This document shows positions 51,029 to 59,148 of a DNA stretch of 64,000 nt, piece after piece (position 1 is the first letter of the stretch; each line of letters opens with the position of its first letter). The stretch comes from UMGS1766 sp963597355 (lineage in GTDB: Bacteria; Bacillota; Clostridia; Oscillospirales; Oscillospiraceae): assembly GCA_963597355.1 (NCBI GenBank), contig CAVBPR010000018.1:128645-192644 (forward strand), read 5' to 3'. The position numbers were made by a program, and so were the translations under genes. The notes below the pieces were generated by a model. It saw only the letters and a program-made list of their open reading frames with translations. It made no database searches and was not told where the DNA came from.

Positions 51029-51943
51029 TTATTTTGCTTCGCCTTCGGCAGACACCGGCTTGACAGCCTGCACAATGCCCTCTGCCAGTCCGGCCAAACC
51101 CTGGATTTCGCTGGGGATGATGATCTTGGTCGCCTTGCCATCGGCAGCGGCAGAAAAAGCTTCCAGACTCTTCAACTGAATTACCTCCGCGCTGGGAGCG
51201 GCGGCGGTGAGCAGACGCAGTGCCTCGGCCTGAGCTTCCTGCACCTTGATAATGGCCTCTGCCTGGGCTTCCGCTTCCATAATCTTTGCCTGCTTGGCGG
51301 CTTCGGCCCGCAGAATTACCGACTGGCGTTCGCCTTCTGCCACGAGGATTTTGCTTTGCTTCTGTCCCTCGGCCTGCAGCAGGGTTTCGCGACGTTCCCG
51401 CTCTGCCTTCATCTGGCGTTCCATGGCGTCCTGAATCTCACGGGGAGGAATGATGTTCTTCAGCTCCACCCGGTTTACGCGAATGCCCCATGGATCGGTG
51501 GCTTCATCCAGAATGGAACGCATCTTGGCATTGATGATGTCTCGGCTGGTCAGAGACTGATCCAATTCCAGCTCGCCAATGATATTGCGCAGCGTGGTGG
51601 CAGTCAGATTCTCGATGGCGGCCATGGGGTGTTCCACGCCGTAGGTATAGAGCTTCGGGTCGGTGATTTCAAAGAACAGAACCGTGTCAATTTGCATGGT
51701 GACATTGTCCTTGGTGATGACAGGCTGGGGTGCAAAGTCTACGACCTGTTCTTTTAGAGAAACGGCCTTAGTCACCCGTTCAATAAAGGGGATTTTGAAG
51801 TGGATGCCCACGCTCCAGACCGAGTGGAATGCACCGAGGCGCTCCACGACATAGGCGCGGCTCTGCCGAACAATGACCACGTTCTTAATGAGAAGGGCCA
51901 GCAGCAGAAGAATGATAACTGCAAGGATGATTCCGGGTACCAT
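51029..51943 (-). CDS. SPFH/stomatin-family membrane protein
   Basis: 304 residues: an N-terminal membrane helix, the SPFH domain (AYVVERLGAFHSVWSVGIHF, EQVVDFAPQPVITKDNVTMQ, RNIIGELELDQSLTSRDIIN), then a long coiled coil rich in A, E, R and Q. Paraslipin/QmcA-type proteins form membrane microdomains and pair with NfeD partners, as here: the nfeD gene ends ~30 bases before this start on the same strand. Confidence 0.93.
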   Translation of the reverse strand: MVPGIILAVIILLLLALLIKNVVIVRQSRAYVVERLGAFHSVWSVGIHFKIPFIERVTKAVSLKEQVVDFAPQPVITKDNVTMQIDTVLFFEITDPKLYTYGVEHPMAAIENLTATTLRNIIGELELDQSLTSRDIINAKMRSILDEATDPWGIRVNRVELKNIIPPREIQDAMERQMKAERERRETLLQAEGQKQSKILVAEGERQSVILRAEAAKQAKIMEAEAQAEAIIKVQEAQAEALRLLTAAAPSAEVIQLKSLEAFSAAADGKATKIIIPSEIQGLAGLAEGIVQAVKPVSAEGEAK

Positions 51944-51973
51944 AGTTTTCTCCTCTCTTATGTCACGTAAAAT

Positions 51974-52423
51974 TTATGCAATCGGGCGGACGATCAGTTT
52001 CACACCCTCAATGCGCAGTACGGTTACCTGCTGTCCCGCTTCAATGGGGGCATCCGTCTCGCTGCGCGCCGTCCAGATGCGGCCGCGAAGCTGTACCTGA
52101 CCGGTGGCGGACAGATTTTCAATGGTTTGAGTGACAATGGCTTCCTGACCGATGAGAGCGTCAGCATTGGTGGGGCTGGTCTTTGGGGTAAAGTACTTTC
52201 GCACCAGTGGACGCACCAACGCAAAGCAAAGACAGCTTACGACGAGAAATGCGCCTAACTGCACCCAGAAATTTCGCACAAAGAACGATAAAATCAAACT
52301 GACCAGAGATCCGGCGGCAAACCAGATCGTGACCAGCGCTGTGGGGGTTGCCGCCTCAATCAGGGCGAATACAACCAGCGCAATCAACCAGAATAAGGGC
52401 AGGCTGGTAAAAATGAGCTGCAT
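51974..52423 (-). CDS. NfeD-family membrane protein
   Basis: 149 residues from ATG 52423, chosen for the ideal CGAAGGAGGAACC before it. Two to three membrane helices (LPLFWLIALVVFALIEAATP, LVSLILSFF, WVQLGAFLVVSCLCF) precede a small OB-fold domain (LIGQEAIVTQTIENLSATGQ, GRIWTARS). This is the short form without a serine protease domain. It works with the SPFH protein encoded next to it in membrane organisation. Confidence 0.9.
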   Translation of the reverse strand: MQLIFTSLPLFWLIALVVFALIEAATPTALVTIWFAAGSLVSLILSFFVRNFWVQLGAFLVVSCLCFALVRPLVRKYFTPKTSPTNADALIGQEAIVTQTIENLSATGQVQLRGRIWTARSETDAPIEAGQQVTVLRIEGVKLIVRPIA

Positions 52424-52449
52424 ATTGGTTCCTCCTTCGTTCTGCGGCA

Positions 52450-52478
52450 TTGCACTTTGCCGCAGGATTCGTTATACT
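52450..52478 (+). promoter_or_regulatory. Promoter of the THUMP methyltransferase gene
   Basis: TTGCAC (52450-52455), 17-base spacer, TATACT (52473-52478). Confidence 0.6.
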
Positions 52479-52518
52479 GTGATGGAATTAGTTTAAAAGA
52501 AACGGATGGTTTCAATCA

Positions 52519-53643
52519 ATGGAACAATTGCAATTTATGATCCCCTGTCTGATGGGACTGGAAAAGTTAGTAGCGGATGAGCTGAAGCGACTGGATATGG
52601 CGGAGGTGCACGCAGAGAACGGACGGGTGTTCTGTTCCGGAAAGCTGGCGGATATTCCCCGACTGAACCTGTGGCTGCGCTGTGGCGCCCGCGTTTTGCT
52701 GGTGCTCAGCCGTTTTCAGGCGCGAACCTTTGAAGAACTGTTTCAAGGCACTTTAGCGGTGCGCTGGGAAGATTGGATTGGAAAAGACGGTGAATTCCCG
52801 GTAAAGGGATACTCCATCTCGTCGCAGCTCCACAGCGTTCCGGCCTGCCAGTCTATTGTAAAAAAGGCGGCTTCTCAGCGGCTTTCCCAGCGGTATGGGC
52901 TGGAGTGGCTTCCGGAAACCGGGCGCCGCACCCAAATTCAGTTTTCCATTTATAAGGACGAGGTAATTCTTGCGCTGGATACCTCGGGAGAGGGACTGTA
53001 CAAACGGGGATACCGAGCCGTTGGCGTCGAAGCTCCTTTGCGCGAGACCCTGGCGGCGGCGCTGGTGCTGCTGTCCCGCTATCGGGGCTTGGACCCCTTC
53101 CGCGATCCGTTTTGCGGCAGCGGAACCATTGCCATTGAGGCGGCGCTGATTGCAAAAAATCGTGCACCGGGACTGAACCGCAGTTTTGCGGCACAAAAAT
53201 GGGAAGTGATTCCTGCAGAGGCCTGGATGGACGCAGTCGATGAGGCGATGGACAAGGAGTTCCACGGACGGGCCTATGACATTTGGGGCGGCGATATTGA
53301 TCCCCATGCGGTGGAAATTGCCCGCTCCAATGCAGAGAAGGCGGAAGTTGAGGACGTGGTTCGGTTCGACGTAGCCAACGCCATGGAGTTTCAGCCGGAG
53401 GGGAAATACGGCCGTCTGGTGACCAATCCGCCTTATGGAGAACGCCTGCTGGAAAAGCAGGAGGCAGGTCAGCTTTACCGGCAGTTTGGCCGTGTGCTGG
53501 AGCGCATGCCGCCGGATTGGCGGGTAAGCATTCTCTCCAGCCACACAGAGTTTGAAGAGTGCATTGGCAAAAAGGCAGTAAAAAAACGAAAGCTTTACAA
53601 CGGTATGCTGAAATGCGACCTGTTTATGTATGGCAAGGTTTAA
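52519..53643 (+). CDS. THUMP-domain class I SAM-dependent RNA methyltransferase (RlmL/YpsC type)
   Basis: 374 residues. An N-terminal ferredoxin-like/THUMP region (~1-155, PCLMGLEKLVADELKRLDM) is followed by a Rossmann methyltransferase domain with DPFCGSGTIAIEAALIAKN, GGDIDPHAVEIARSNAEKA and the catalytic NPPYGERL. The layout fits the short N2-guanine 23S rRNA methyltransferases related to the N-terminal half of RlmL. In some Bacillota this place beside rpmH is held by dnaA. Confidence 0.92.
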   Translation: MEQLQFMIPCLMGLEKLVADELKRLDMAEVHAENGRVFCSGKLADIPRLNLWLRCGARVLLVLSRFQARTFEELFQGTLAVRWEDWIGKDGEFPVKGYSISSQLHSVPACQSIVKKAASQRLSQRYGLEWLPETGRRTQIQFSIYKDEVILALDTSGEGLYKRGYRAVGVEAPLRETLAAALVLLSRYRGLDPFRDPFCGSGTIAIEAALIAKNRAPGLNRSFAAQKWEVIPAEAWMDAVDEAMDKEFHGRAYDIWGGDIDPHAVEIARSNAEKAEVEDVVRFDVANAMEFQPEGKYGRLVTNPPYGERLLEKQEAGQLYRQFGRVLERMPPDWRVSILSSHTEFEECIGKKAVKKRKLYNGMLKCDLFMYGKV

Positions 53644-53792
53644 AATACCTGCAATTTCATTATGACAGACGAAATAATTGCTGTCAATATCAGACAATCC
53701 CGTTTTATACAAACTTAAAACCGGTGAAGTTTCACAGAAACGGATAACGGGACGGATTCTTGAAAACCTGCAGAAAATGGCGTAAAAATTCA

Positions 53793-53822
53793 TTGACACC
53801 AGCAGGTGACTTGTATTATAAT
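53793..53822 (+). promoter_or_regulatory. Promoter of the rpmH operon
   Basis: TTGACA (53793-53798), 18-base spacer, TATAAT (53817-53822). The 149 bases before it (53644-53792) hold no gene and no DnaA-box cluster that I can see. Confidence 0.75.
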
Positions 53823-53828
53823 ATCGGT

Positions 53829-53954
53829 TGCACCATTGTGCATGAGGGGTGTATTGTGCCCTTCTCAATTTTGCAACTGCGGCCGGAATGTTGATCCCCC
53901 GCGGGGAAGTCCGGCTTGTTGAGTTTGGCGTCCGGCTTTACTCCCCCGGTCGCC
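53829..53954 (+). promoter_or_regulatory. Structured 5' leader of the rpmH operon
   Basis: About 155 bases separate the promoter from rpmH. Four stems follow in a row: TGCAC/GTGCA (53829-53842); GAGGGG with CCCTTCTC (~53844-53868); GCCGGA (53882-53887) with TCCGGC (53910-53915) enclosing CCCCGCGGGG (53897-53906); and GGCG-T-CCGG with CCGG-T-CGCC (53927-53954), symmetric around one mismatch. No T-run follows. The density of stems suggests a regulatory or stabilising leader. Confidence 0.5.
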
Positions 53955-53985
53955 GTCCTATTTGTAATTTGGAGGTGTAATCACT

Positions 53986-54123
53986 ATGACGAAACGTACT
54001 TATCAGCCTAAGAAGCTCCATCGCTCCAAGGTTCACGGATTCCGTAAGAGAATGCATACTGCCAACGGCCGTAAGGTTCTCGCTCGTCGCCGTGCTAAGG
54101 GCCGCGCTAAGCTGAGCGCCTAA
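53986..54123 (+). CDS. rpmH: 50S ribosomal protein L34
   Basis: 45 residues, MTKRTYQPKKLHRSKVHGFR and onward to RAKGRAKLSA, an unmistakable L34 sequence. The ATG follows TTGGAGGTG. Codon use is strongly biased, as for a highly expressed gene. It heads the conserved rpmH-rnpA-yidD-yidC-jag order. Confidence 0.98.
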   Translation: MTKRTYQPKKLHRSKVHGFRKRMHTANGRKVLARRRAKGRAKLSA

Positions 54124-54237
54124 TGCGCTCCCTGGAACGAGAAATAGTGTATTTGCAGGGTGGATGATTTTGTGAATCGTCCACCCTTGCGGAGCTTATA
54201 GGACTTTTTGTGTTGCAGCGAAAGGACTCGGTCAAAG

Positions 54238-54645
54238 ATGCAATATACTGTCACTCTGAAACTGAATCATGTCTTTCAGCGCCTGTATCGCAAGGGGACT
54301 CGCTCCGCCGTGCCAACGCTTGCGCTCTATTCCCGTAAAAATGGCCGCTCCTACAACCGGTTGGGGTTGACCACCGGGGCAAAACTGGGGCATGCTGTTG
54401 TCCGCAACAAGCTGCGCCGCCGCCTGCGGGCGATTTATCGCCTGCACGAAGCCGAGCTGAAGTCTGGCTTTGACATCGTTGTGGTTTGTCGGGCCGGAGC
54501 AGTGACTGCCAGCTATCAGCGCCTGGAGCGGGATTTTTTGCGTCTTGCCCGAAGAAACGGTCTGCTGCGGGAGGCGGAAAAAGCGAAGCCGGAGGAAGCG
54601 GATGCAGAGTGCAGCGGCGGAGAAAAGAGTGACGCTCTGTCATGA
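54238..54645 (+). CDS. rnpA: Ribonuclease P protein component
   Basis: 135 residues from ATG 54238, with AAAGGA upstream. KLNHVFQRLYRKGTRS is the N-terminal pattern and VVRNKLRRRLRAIYR is the RNR motif that contacts RNase P RNA; FDIVVVCRAGAV follows. The last ~20 residues are an acidic extension. With the RNase P RNA it matures tRNA 5' ends. Its stop overlaps the yidD start (ATGA). Confidence 0.95.
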   Translation: MQYTVTLKLNHVFQRLYRKGTRSAVPTLALYSRKNGRSYNRLGLTTGAKLGHAVVRNKLRRRLRAIYRLHEAELKSGFDIVVVCRAGAVTASYQRLERDFLRLARRNGLLREAEKAKPEEADAECSGGEKSDALS

Positions 54646-54896
54646 AGCGAATTCTGCTGTTTCTCGTTGGATTCTACCGTAAGTATATCTCGCCCGGGAC
54701 GCCACCGTCCTGTCGATTCATTCCGTCCTGTTCGGAGTACGCCTATCTGGCGATAGAACGGTTTGGAGCGGCAAGAGGGTCGCTTCTGGCGGCAAAACGA
54801 CTGGCCAAGTGCCAGCCATTTCACCGGCAGAAAACCATTGAATATGATCCGGTTCCCGAGCCAGACCCCCCATCCATACGGAGGAGAAAATTATAA
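54642..54896 (+). CDS. yidD: Membrane protein insertion efficiency factor YidD
   Basis: 84 residues: an amphipathic N-terminus (LLFLVGFYRKYISPG), the cysteine-containing core CRFIPSCSEYAYLAIERFGA and LLAAKRLAKCQPF. The family assists YidC-dependent insertion. Its stop overlaps the yidC start (TAATG). Confidence 0.95.
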   Translation: MKRILLFLVGFYRKYISPGTPPSCRFIPSCSEYAYLAIERFGAARGSLLAAKRLAKCQPFHRQKTIEYDPVPEPDPPSIRRRKL

Positions 54897-56425
54897 TGAC
54901 ACAAATTTTACAGGCAATCGGCTGGTTTTTGCTGAAAATCTACGAGTTTTTTGAAACTGCCCACATTCCTGCAGCTTACGCATTGTCTCTGGTGGTGTTT
55001 ACCATCCTGGTCAAGCTGGTCTTGTTCCCTCTGTCTTACAAGGGCAAGAAGAGCATGATGAAGATGACGGCACTTCAGAGCAAGATGAAGGTGCTGGAGC
55101 AGCAGTATGCAAACAACCGGCAGAAATACCAGGAAGAAGTACAGAAACTCTATGAGCGGGAGAAGGTCAACCCCATGGGCGGCTGCCTGTGGTCCCTGTT
55201 GCCCCTGCCGATTCTGATGGGTCTGTACTACATCATCCGCATGCCCATGCGCTATATGATGCGCATCCCTGCGGACGCTGTTTCCTCGGCAATTGATGCC
55301 GTGACCAACGCGGGCTACACCCTGTCGGCAAACACAGCCTATAAGGAAATCCAGCTGGCAGGCATGCTCAACAACAGCGATGTGCTGTCAGTTGTGCAGA
55401 ATACCATCCCGGATTATGCGGATCGGCTGCACTACATCAACTTCAATCTGTTCGGCCTGGATCTGAGCCAGGTTCCGCACCTGAAGTTCTGGAGCTATTT
55501 CTCCGAGCTGGGTGTTTGGGGCGCCATTGGCCTGTTCCTGATTCCGCTGGCCGTTACCGCTCTGAACTTCTGGTATACCCGCTTCAGCATGAAGACCAAT
55601 GCGGCCATGACTGCACCGGAGGGCGAGAGCAAAAAGAAGAAAAAGAAGAACACCGAAGAGAAGAAGTCCTCTACCGAGCGTTCCAACCAGATGATGATGT
55701 GGATGATGCCCCTCATGTATCTGTGGTTTGGTTACTCCATGCCGGCCGGCATGTGCGTTTATATGGCAGTGAACGCTCTGTGCACGGTGGGTCAGGATGC
55801 AATCTGCACCAAGATGATGCGCAAGGAATTCCTGAAGATGCAGGAAGAGCAGCGCATCCGTGACGAGCAGGAGAAGGCGGAACTGGCCGCCCGCAAGGCA
55901 GAGATTGCTGAGCGCCGCCGTCAGCAGGAAGAGGCCAACAAGGCAAACAAGGGCAAGAAGGGCAAAAAGAAGGTTGCCGCAAAGAAGCAGCCCTCCAACA
56001 AAAACGGCCGTATCGGCATTCGTACCTATGCTTTGGGCCGGGACTATGAGCCGGATCGTTACGGCGGGGTAACAACTTACCGCGATCCCCAGGAGATTAT
56101 TGACGAGCAGGCAATTGAAGAGGCCTACAGCAAGAAGCGCAGCCGCAAGCAGAAGGCAGTTGCCGAGGCACTTACCCAGGCAGAAGAGGCCGGCGATCTG
56201 GAAGCAGTAAAGAAGCTGGAAGAACAGCAGGCTGAGTTGGAGGCGCAGGAAGAAGCGGCAGAAGAGACGGCAGAAGCAGTGGAGACAAGCGAGGCTCAGG
56301 CAGAAACGGCAGAGCCGGCGGTTGCAGACGAAGCTGTCTTGCCGGAGGAGGCACCGAGTGCCGACGAGTTGTTCGATCAAATCAACAATGAGTTGAACGA
56401 TGATGCGTCCTCAGAAGAAAATTGA
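54896..56425 (+). CDS. yidC: Membrane protein insertase YidC
   Basis: 509 residues, unusually long for the Gram-positive type. The first ~300 carry the insertase: a membrane segment (AAYALSLVVFTILVKLVLFP), a charged coiled loop (ALQSKMKVLEQQYANNRQKY), GGCLWSLLPLPILMGLYYII and the last helices (MMMWMMPLMYLWFGYSMPAG). There is no lipobox at the start. The final ~200 residues are a charged, low-complexity lysine- then glutamate/alanine-rich tail that probably contacts ribosomes or RNA. Confidence 0.95.
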   Translation: MTQILQAIGWFLLKIYEFFETAHIPAAYALSLVVFTILVKLVLFPLSYKGKKSMMKMTALQSKMKVLEQQYANNRQKYQEEVQKLYEREKVNPMGGCLWSLLPLPILMGLYYIIRMPMRYMMRIPADAVSSAIDAVTNAGYTLSANTAYKEIQLAGMLNNSDVLSVVQNTIPDYADRLHYINFNLFGLDLSQVPHLKFWSYFSELGVWGAIGLFLIPLAVTALNFWYTRFSMKTNAAMTAPEGESKKKKKKNTEEKKSSTERSNQMMMWMMPLMYLWFGYSMPAGMCVYMAVNALCTVGQDAICTKMMRKEFLKMQEEQRIRDEQEKAELAARKAEIAERRRQQEEANKANKGKKGKKKVAAKKQPSNKNGRIGIRTYALGRDYEPDRYGGVTTYRDPQEIIDEQAIEEAYSKKRSRKQKAVAEALTQAEEAGDLEAVKKLEEQQAELEAQEEAAEETAEAVETSEAQAETAEPAVADEAVLPEEAPSADELFDQINNELNDDASSEEN

Positions 56426-56448
56426 CAGAAAGGACGATCGTAACGACC

Positions 56449-57225
56449 ATGGAAAAGTATATTGAAGTAACCGGTAAGACGGAAGATGCTGCCATTGCGG
56501 CAGGTCTGAGCCAGCTGGGGTTGGATCGAGACGAAGTGTCCGTTGAGGTGCTGGAACGCGCAAAGTCCGGATTTCTGGGCATTGGCAGCTGCCCTGCACG
56601 GGTGAAGCTGTCCTATCAGGTACCGGATGAGCCGGTGATGGAAGCTCCGGTGGAAGAAGTTACTGCCGCCGCAGAGGAAGTTCCTGCTGCAGAAGAGAGT
56701 CCTGCAGTGGAAGCCGTCGAGGCAAAGCCGGAGACTCCGGCTCCTGTTGCAGAGGAAAAACCCGCTGCAACCGGGGATAAGGCAGAGCAGATTTCTGCTT
56801 TCCTGACCGGTTTGATGGAACATCTGGAAAACGATGCACGCCCTGTGATCACCCTGAATGAGGACGGCAGCTATCAGGTAGAACTGGTTGGCAAAGAGCT
56901 GGGAGCACTGATTGGTCGCCGGGGTGAAACGCTGGATGCAATTCAGCAGCTGACCAACTACAGCGTAAATCGCGGCCAGAACAAGCGGGTTCGGATTCAT
57001 CTGGATGCGGAAAACTACCGTGCAAAGCGGGAAGAGACACTGGAGCGCCTGGCACGCAAGACGGCCGGCAAGGCGCTGAAGTATCATCGCAACATGACAC
57101 TGGAACCGATGAATGCCTATGAGCGGCATGTAATTCACGCCGCACTGCAGGATTACGACGGTGTGACCACTTACTCCACCGGAACGGAACCCAATCGTCG
57201 GGTTGTCGTTGCTGTGGAAAAATAA
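56449..57225 (+). CDS. jag: RNA-binding protein Jag/KhpB
   Basis: 258 residues from ATG 56449; AAAGGA is 14 bases upstream, and an in-frame TTG at 56422 overlaps the yidC stop. Domains: Jag_N (YIEVTGKTEDAAIAAGLSQL, FLGIG), an acidic Ala/Glu/Pro linker (~60-115), a KH domain with GALIGRRGETLDAIQQLTN and a C-terminal R3H domain (ERHVIHAALQDYDGVTTYST). KhpB binds many RNAs and affects cell elongation and division. Confidence 0.94.
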   Translation: MEKYIEVTGKTEDAAIAAGLSQLGLDRDEVSVEVLERAKSGFLGIGSCPARVKLSYQVPDEPVMEAPVEEVTAAAEEVPAAEESPAVEAVEAKPETPAPVAEEKPAATGDKAEQISAFLTGLMEHLENDARPVITLNEDGSYQVELVGKELGALIGRRGETLDAIQQLTNYSVNRGQNKRVRIHLDAENYRAKREETLERLARKTAGKALKYHRNMTLEPMNAYERHVIHAALQDYDGVTTYSTGTEPNRRVVVAVEK

Positions 57226-57240
57226 TTCACATTTACCTGA

Positions 57241-57278
57241 CAGGGCCAGGGGCGGAGTGCCCTTGGCTCTGTTTTGTT
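57241..57278 (+). terminator. Terminator of the rpmH operon
   Basis: CAGGGCCAGGGGC, short loop, GCCCTTGGCTCTG, then TTTTGTTT. Confidence 0.75.
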
Positions 57279-57338
57279 TCGTGCTTTCAACGCTGTATTT
57301 GCGAAAAAAGTCACCAAAACGCAGGATAGGAGCGATTT

Positions 57339-57791
57339 ATGAAAACAGTAACGATCTACACCGATGGTGCCTGCTCCGGAAACCCAGGTCCGGGAGGATG
57401 GGCAGCGATTTTGATGTTTGGGCCCCACAAGAAAGAGCTGTCCGGCGGAGAAGAAAACACCACCAATAACCGCATGGAGCTGACGGCGGTCATTCGGGGA
57501 CTGCAAATGTTGACAGAACCCTGTGTTGTGGAGCTTTATTCCGACTCCAAGTATGTGATCGATGCATTGGGAAAAGGATGGGCCAGAGGATGGCGGGAGC
57601 GCGGGTGGATCAAAAGCGACAAAAAACCGGCGTTGAATCCAGACCTGTGGGAACAGCTGCTTGCCCTTTGCGAGAAGCATGAAGTGCACCTTCATTGGGT
57701 GAAGGGACATGCCTCCAATCCCTATAACAATCGTTGCGATGAGTTGGCGGTTGCGGAATGGACAAAGCTGAGATATGGAAACCGGACATAA
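57339..57791 (+). CDS. rnhA: Ribonuclease HI
   Basis: 150 residues. Active-site acids are in order: IYTDGACSGNPGPGGWA (D), NNRMELTAV (E), LYSDSKYVID (D) and a late D in NNRCDELAV, with the histidine loop HWVKGHAS. It degrades the RNA strand of RNA-DNA hybrids. The basic handle helix (RGWRERGWIKSDKK) is present. AGGAGCG precedes the start. Confidence 0.95.
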   Translation: MKTVTIYTDGACSGNPGPGGWAAILMFGPHKKELSGGEENTTNNRMELTAVIRGLQMLTEPCVVELYSDSKYVIDALGKGWARGWRERGWIKSDKKPALNPDLWEQLLALCEKHEVHLHWVKGHASNPYNNRCDELAVAEWTKLRYGNRT

Positions 57792-57795
57792 AAAG

Positions 57796-57841
57796 AAGCA
57801 GCTTCTCATGCGCTTGTGCGCATGAGAAGCTGCTTTTGTTT
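57796..57841. terminator. Bidirectional terminator between rnhA and ilvE
   Basis: AAGCAGCTTCTCATGCGC, TTGT, GCGCATGAGAAGCTGCTT: an 18-bp perfect stem, then TTGTTTT. The minus strand also carries T-rich sequence after the stem. Confidence 0.88.
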
Positions 57842-57856
57842 TCCATTCGTTATGAA

Positions 57857-58930
57857 TCAGGCTTCAACTTTTACGGTCCAGCCCTTGGTGTCAGGAATCT
57901 TGCCCCACTGGATGCCAGTCAGTGTGTCGTAAAGCTTCTGAGTCAGAGGGCCGATCTTTCCGCCGGAGATGTAAGCCACATCGTCCTTCCACTTCAGCTC
58001 CTTGACGGGGGAGACAACAGCGGCAGTGCCGGTGCCGAATACTTCCTCCAGCTTGCCGTCCTTTGCGGCAGCCATGATGTCAGCAATGGCCAGCTTGCCT
58101 TCTACGACCTCGTAGCCCCAGTCCTTGCACAGCTCAATTACGCTGCGGCGGGTGACACCGGGAAGAACCGTGCCGACGCAGGCGGCAGTGTAGAGCTTTC
58201 CGTCAATCTTGAAGAAGATGTTCATTGCGCCGACTTCCTCGACGTACTTCTTCTCCACGCCATCCAGCCACAGAACCTGAGCATAGCCCTGTTCTTCCGC
58301 CATTTCGCCGGCCTTGATGGAGGCAGCATAGTTGCCGCCGCACTTTGTGAAGCCGGTCAGACCGGGGGCTGCGCGGATGTACTGATCCTCTACGTAGATG
58401 CGCACAGGATCCAGACCCTCTGCATAGTAGGCGCCGGAAGGAGCGCAGATAATTGCGAAGGTATAGTTGTGAGAAGCATGAACGCCGAGACCCACATCAG
58501 TGGCAAACACATAAGGACGAATGTACAGGGAGGCACCGTCGGTATGGGGAACCCAGTCACGATCCACATTGACCAGCGCTTTTACCGCCTGAACAAAATC
58601 CTCAACTGGGATCTGAGGCACGCACATACGGTCACTGGAGTCCTGGCAGCGCTGGGCGTTGCAGTCCGGACGGAACAGCTGAATGTCGCCCTCTGCAGTG
58701 CGATAGGCCTTCAGACCTTCGAACAGCTCCTGTGCATAGTGGAACACCACGCAGGCGGGATCCAGTTGGAAGGGAGCATAAGGAACAATGCGGGCATCGT
58801 GCCAGCCTTCCCCCTTGGTGTAGTCCATCAGGAACATGTGGTCGGTGAAAATTTTGCCGAAGCCCAGCTTGGATTCGTCTGTGGGCTTTGCTTTCGGGTG
58901 TTTCGTCAGTTCGATCTTGATATCGAGCAT
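57857..58930 (-). CDS. ilvE: Branched-chain amino acid aminotransferase
   Basis: 357 residues from ATG 58930 with CAAGGAGG upstream. Fold type IV PLP enzyme: FGKIFTDHMFLMDYTKGEGW, YAQELFEGLKAYRT, FRPDCNAQRCQDSSDRM, the PLP lysine in TKCGGNYAASIK, and VGTVLPGVTRRS, GTGTAAVVSPV. This is the larger IlvE group with the ~30-residue N-terminal extension found in Bacillota. It interconverts Leu/Ile/Val and their 2-oxoacids. Confidence 0.95.
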   Translation of the reverse strand: MLDIKIELTKHPKAKPTDESKLGFGKIFTDHMFLMDYTKGEGWHDARIVPYAPFQLDPACVVFHYAQELFEGLKAYRTAEGDIQLFRPDCNAQRCQDSSDRMCVPQIPVEDFVQAVKALVNVDRDWVPHTDGASLYIRPYVFATDVGLGVHASHNYTFAIICAPSGAYYAEGLDPVRIYVEDQYIRAAPGLTGFTKCGGNYAASIKAGEMAEEQGYAQVLWLDGVEKKYVEEVGAMNIFFKIDGKLYTAACVGTVLPGVTRRSVIELCKDWGYEVVEGKLAIADIMAAAKDGKLEEVFGTGTAAVVSPVKELKWKDDVAYISGGKIGPLTQKLYDTLTGIQWGKIPDTKGWTVKVEA

Positions 58931-58981
58931 GGAAGGATGCCTCCTTGAATCATTTATGAATGAATAAAAATGGATAAAGTC

Positions 58982-59009
58982 ATTATAGCACTCATTTCTA
59001 CAACTGCAA
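58982..59009 (-). promoter_or_regulatory. Promoter of ilvE
   Basis: Minus strand TTGCAG (59009-59004), 16-base spacer, TATAAT (58987-58982). The leader is ~45 bases, with no T-box. Confidence 0.7.
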
Positions 59010-59079
59010 CCCCTCGAACCGGGGAAAAATGAAAAAATAACCACTATTATTTTCATGAGTGAAGCATTCGGGGGATGAC

Positions 59080-59108
59080 TTGCGTGAAATTATTACCTAT
59101 ATTATAAT
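59080..59108 (+). promoter_or_regulatory. Promoter of the diacylglycerol-kinase-like gene and mnmE
   Basis: TTGCGT (59080-59085), 17-base spacer, TATAAT (59103-59108). Confidence 0.65.
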
Positions 59109-59148
59109 GATAAAGAAGGATAGTTTGACCATTACAGGAGGCGACAGA

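Noticed and set aside
53644..53792. Replication origin next to rpmH
   Set aside because: No TTATCCACA-like boxes or AT-rich unwinding region were found, and dnaA is absent.
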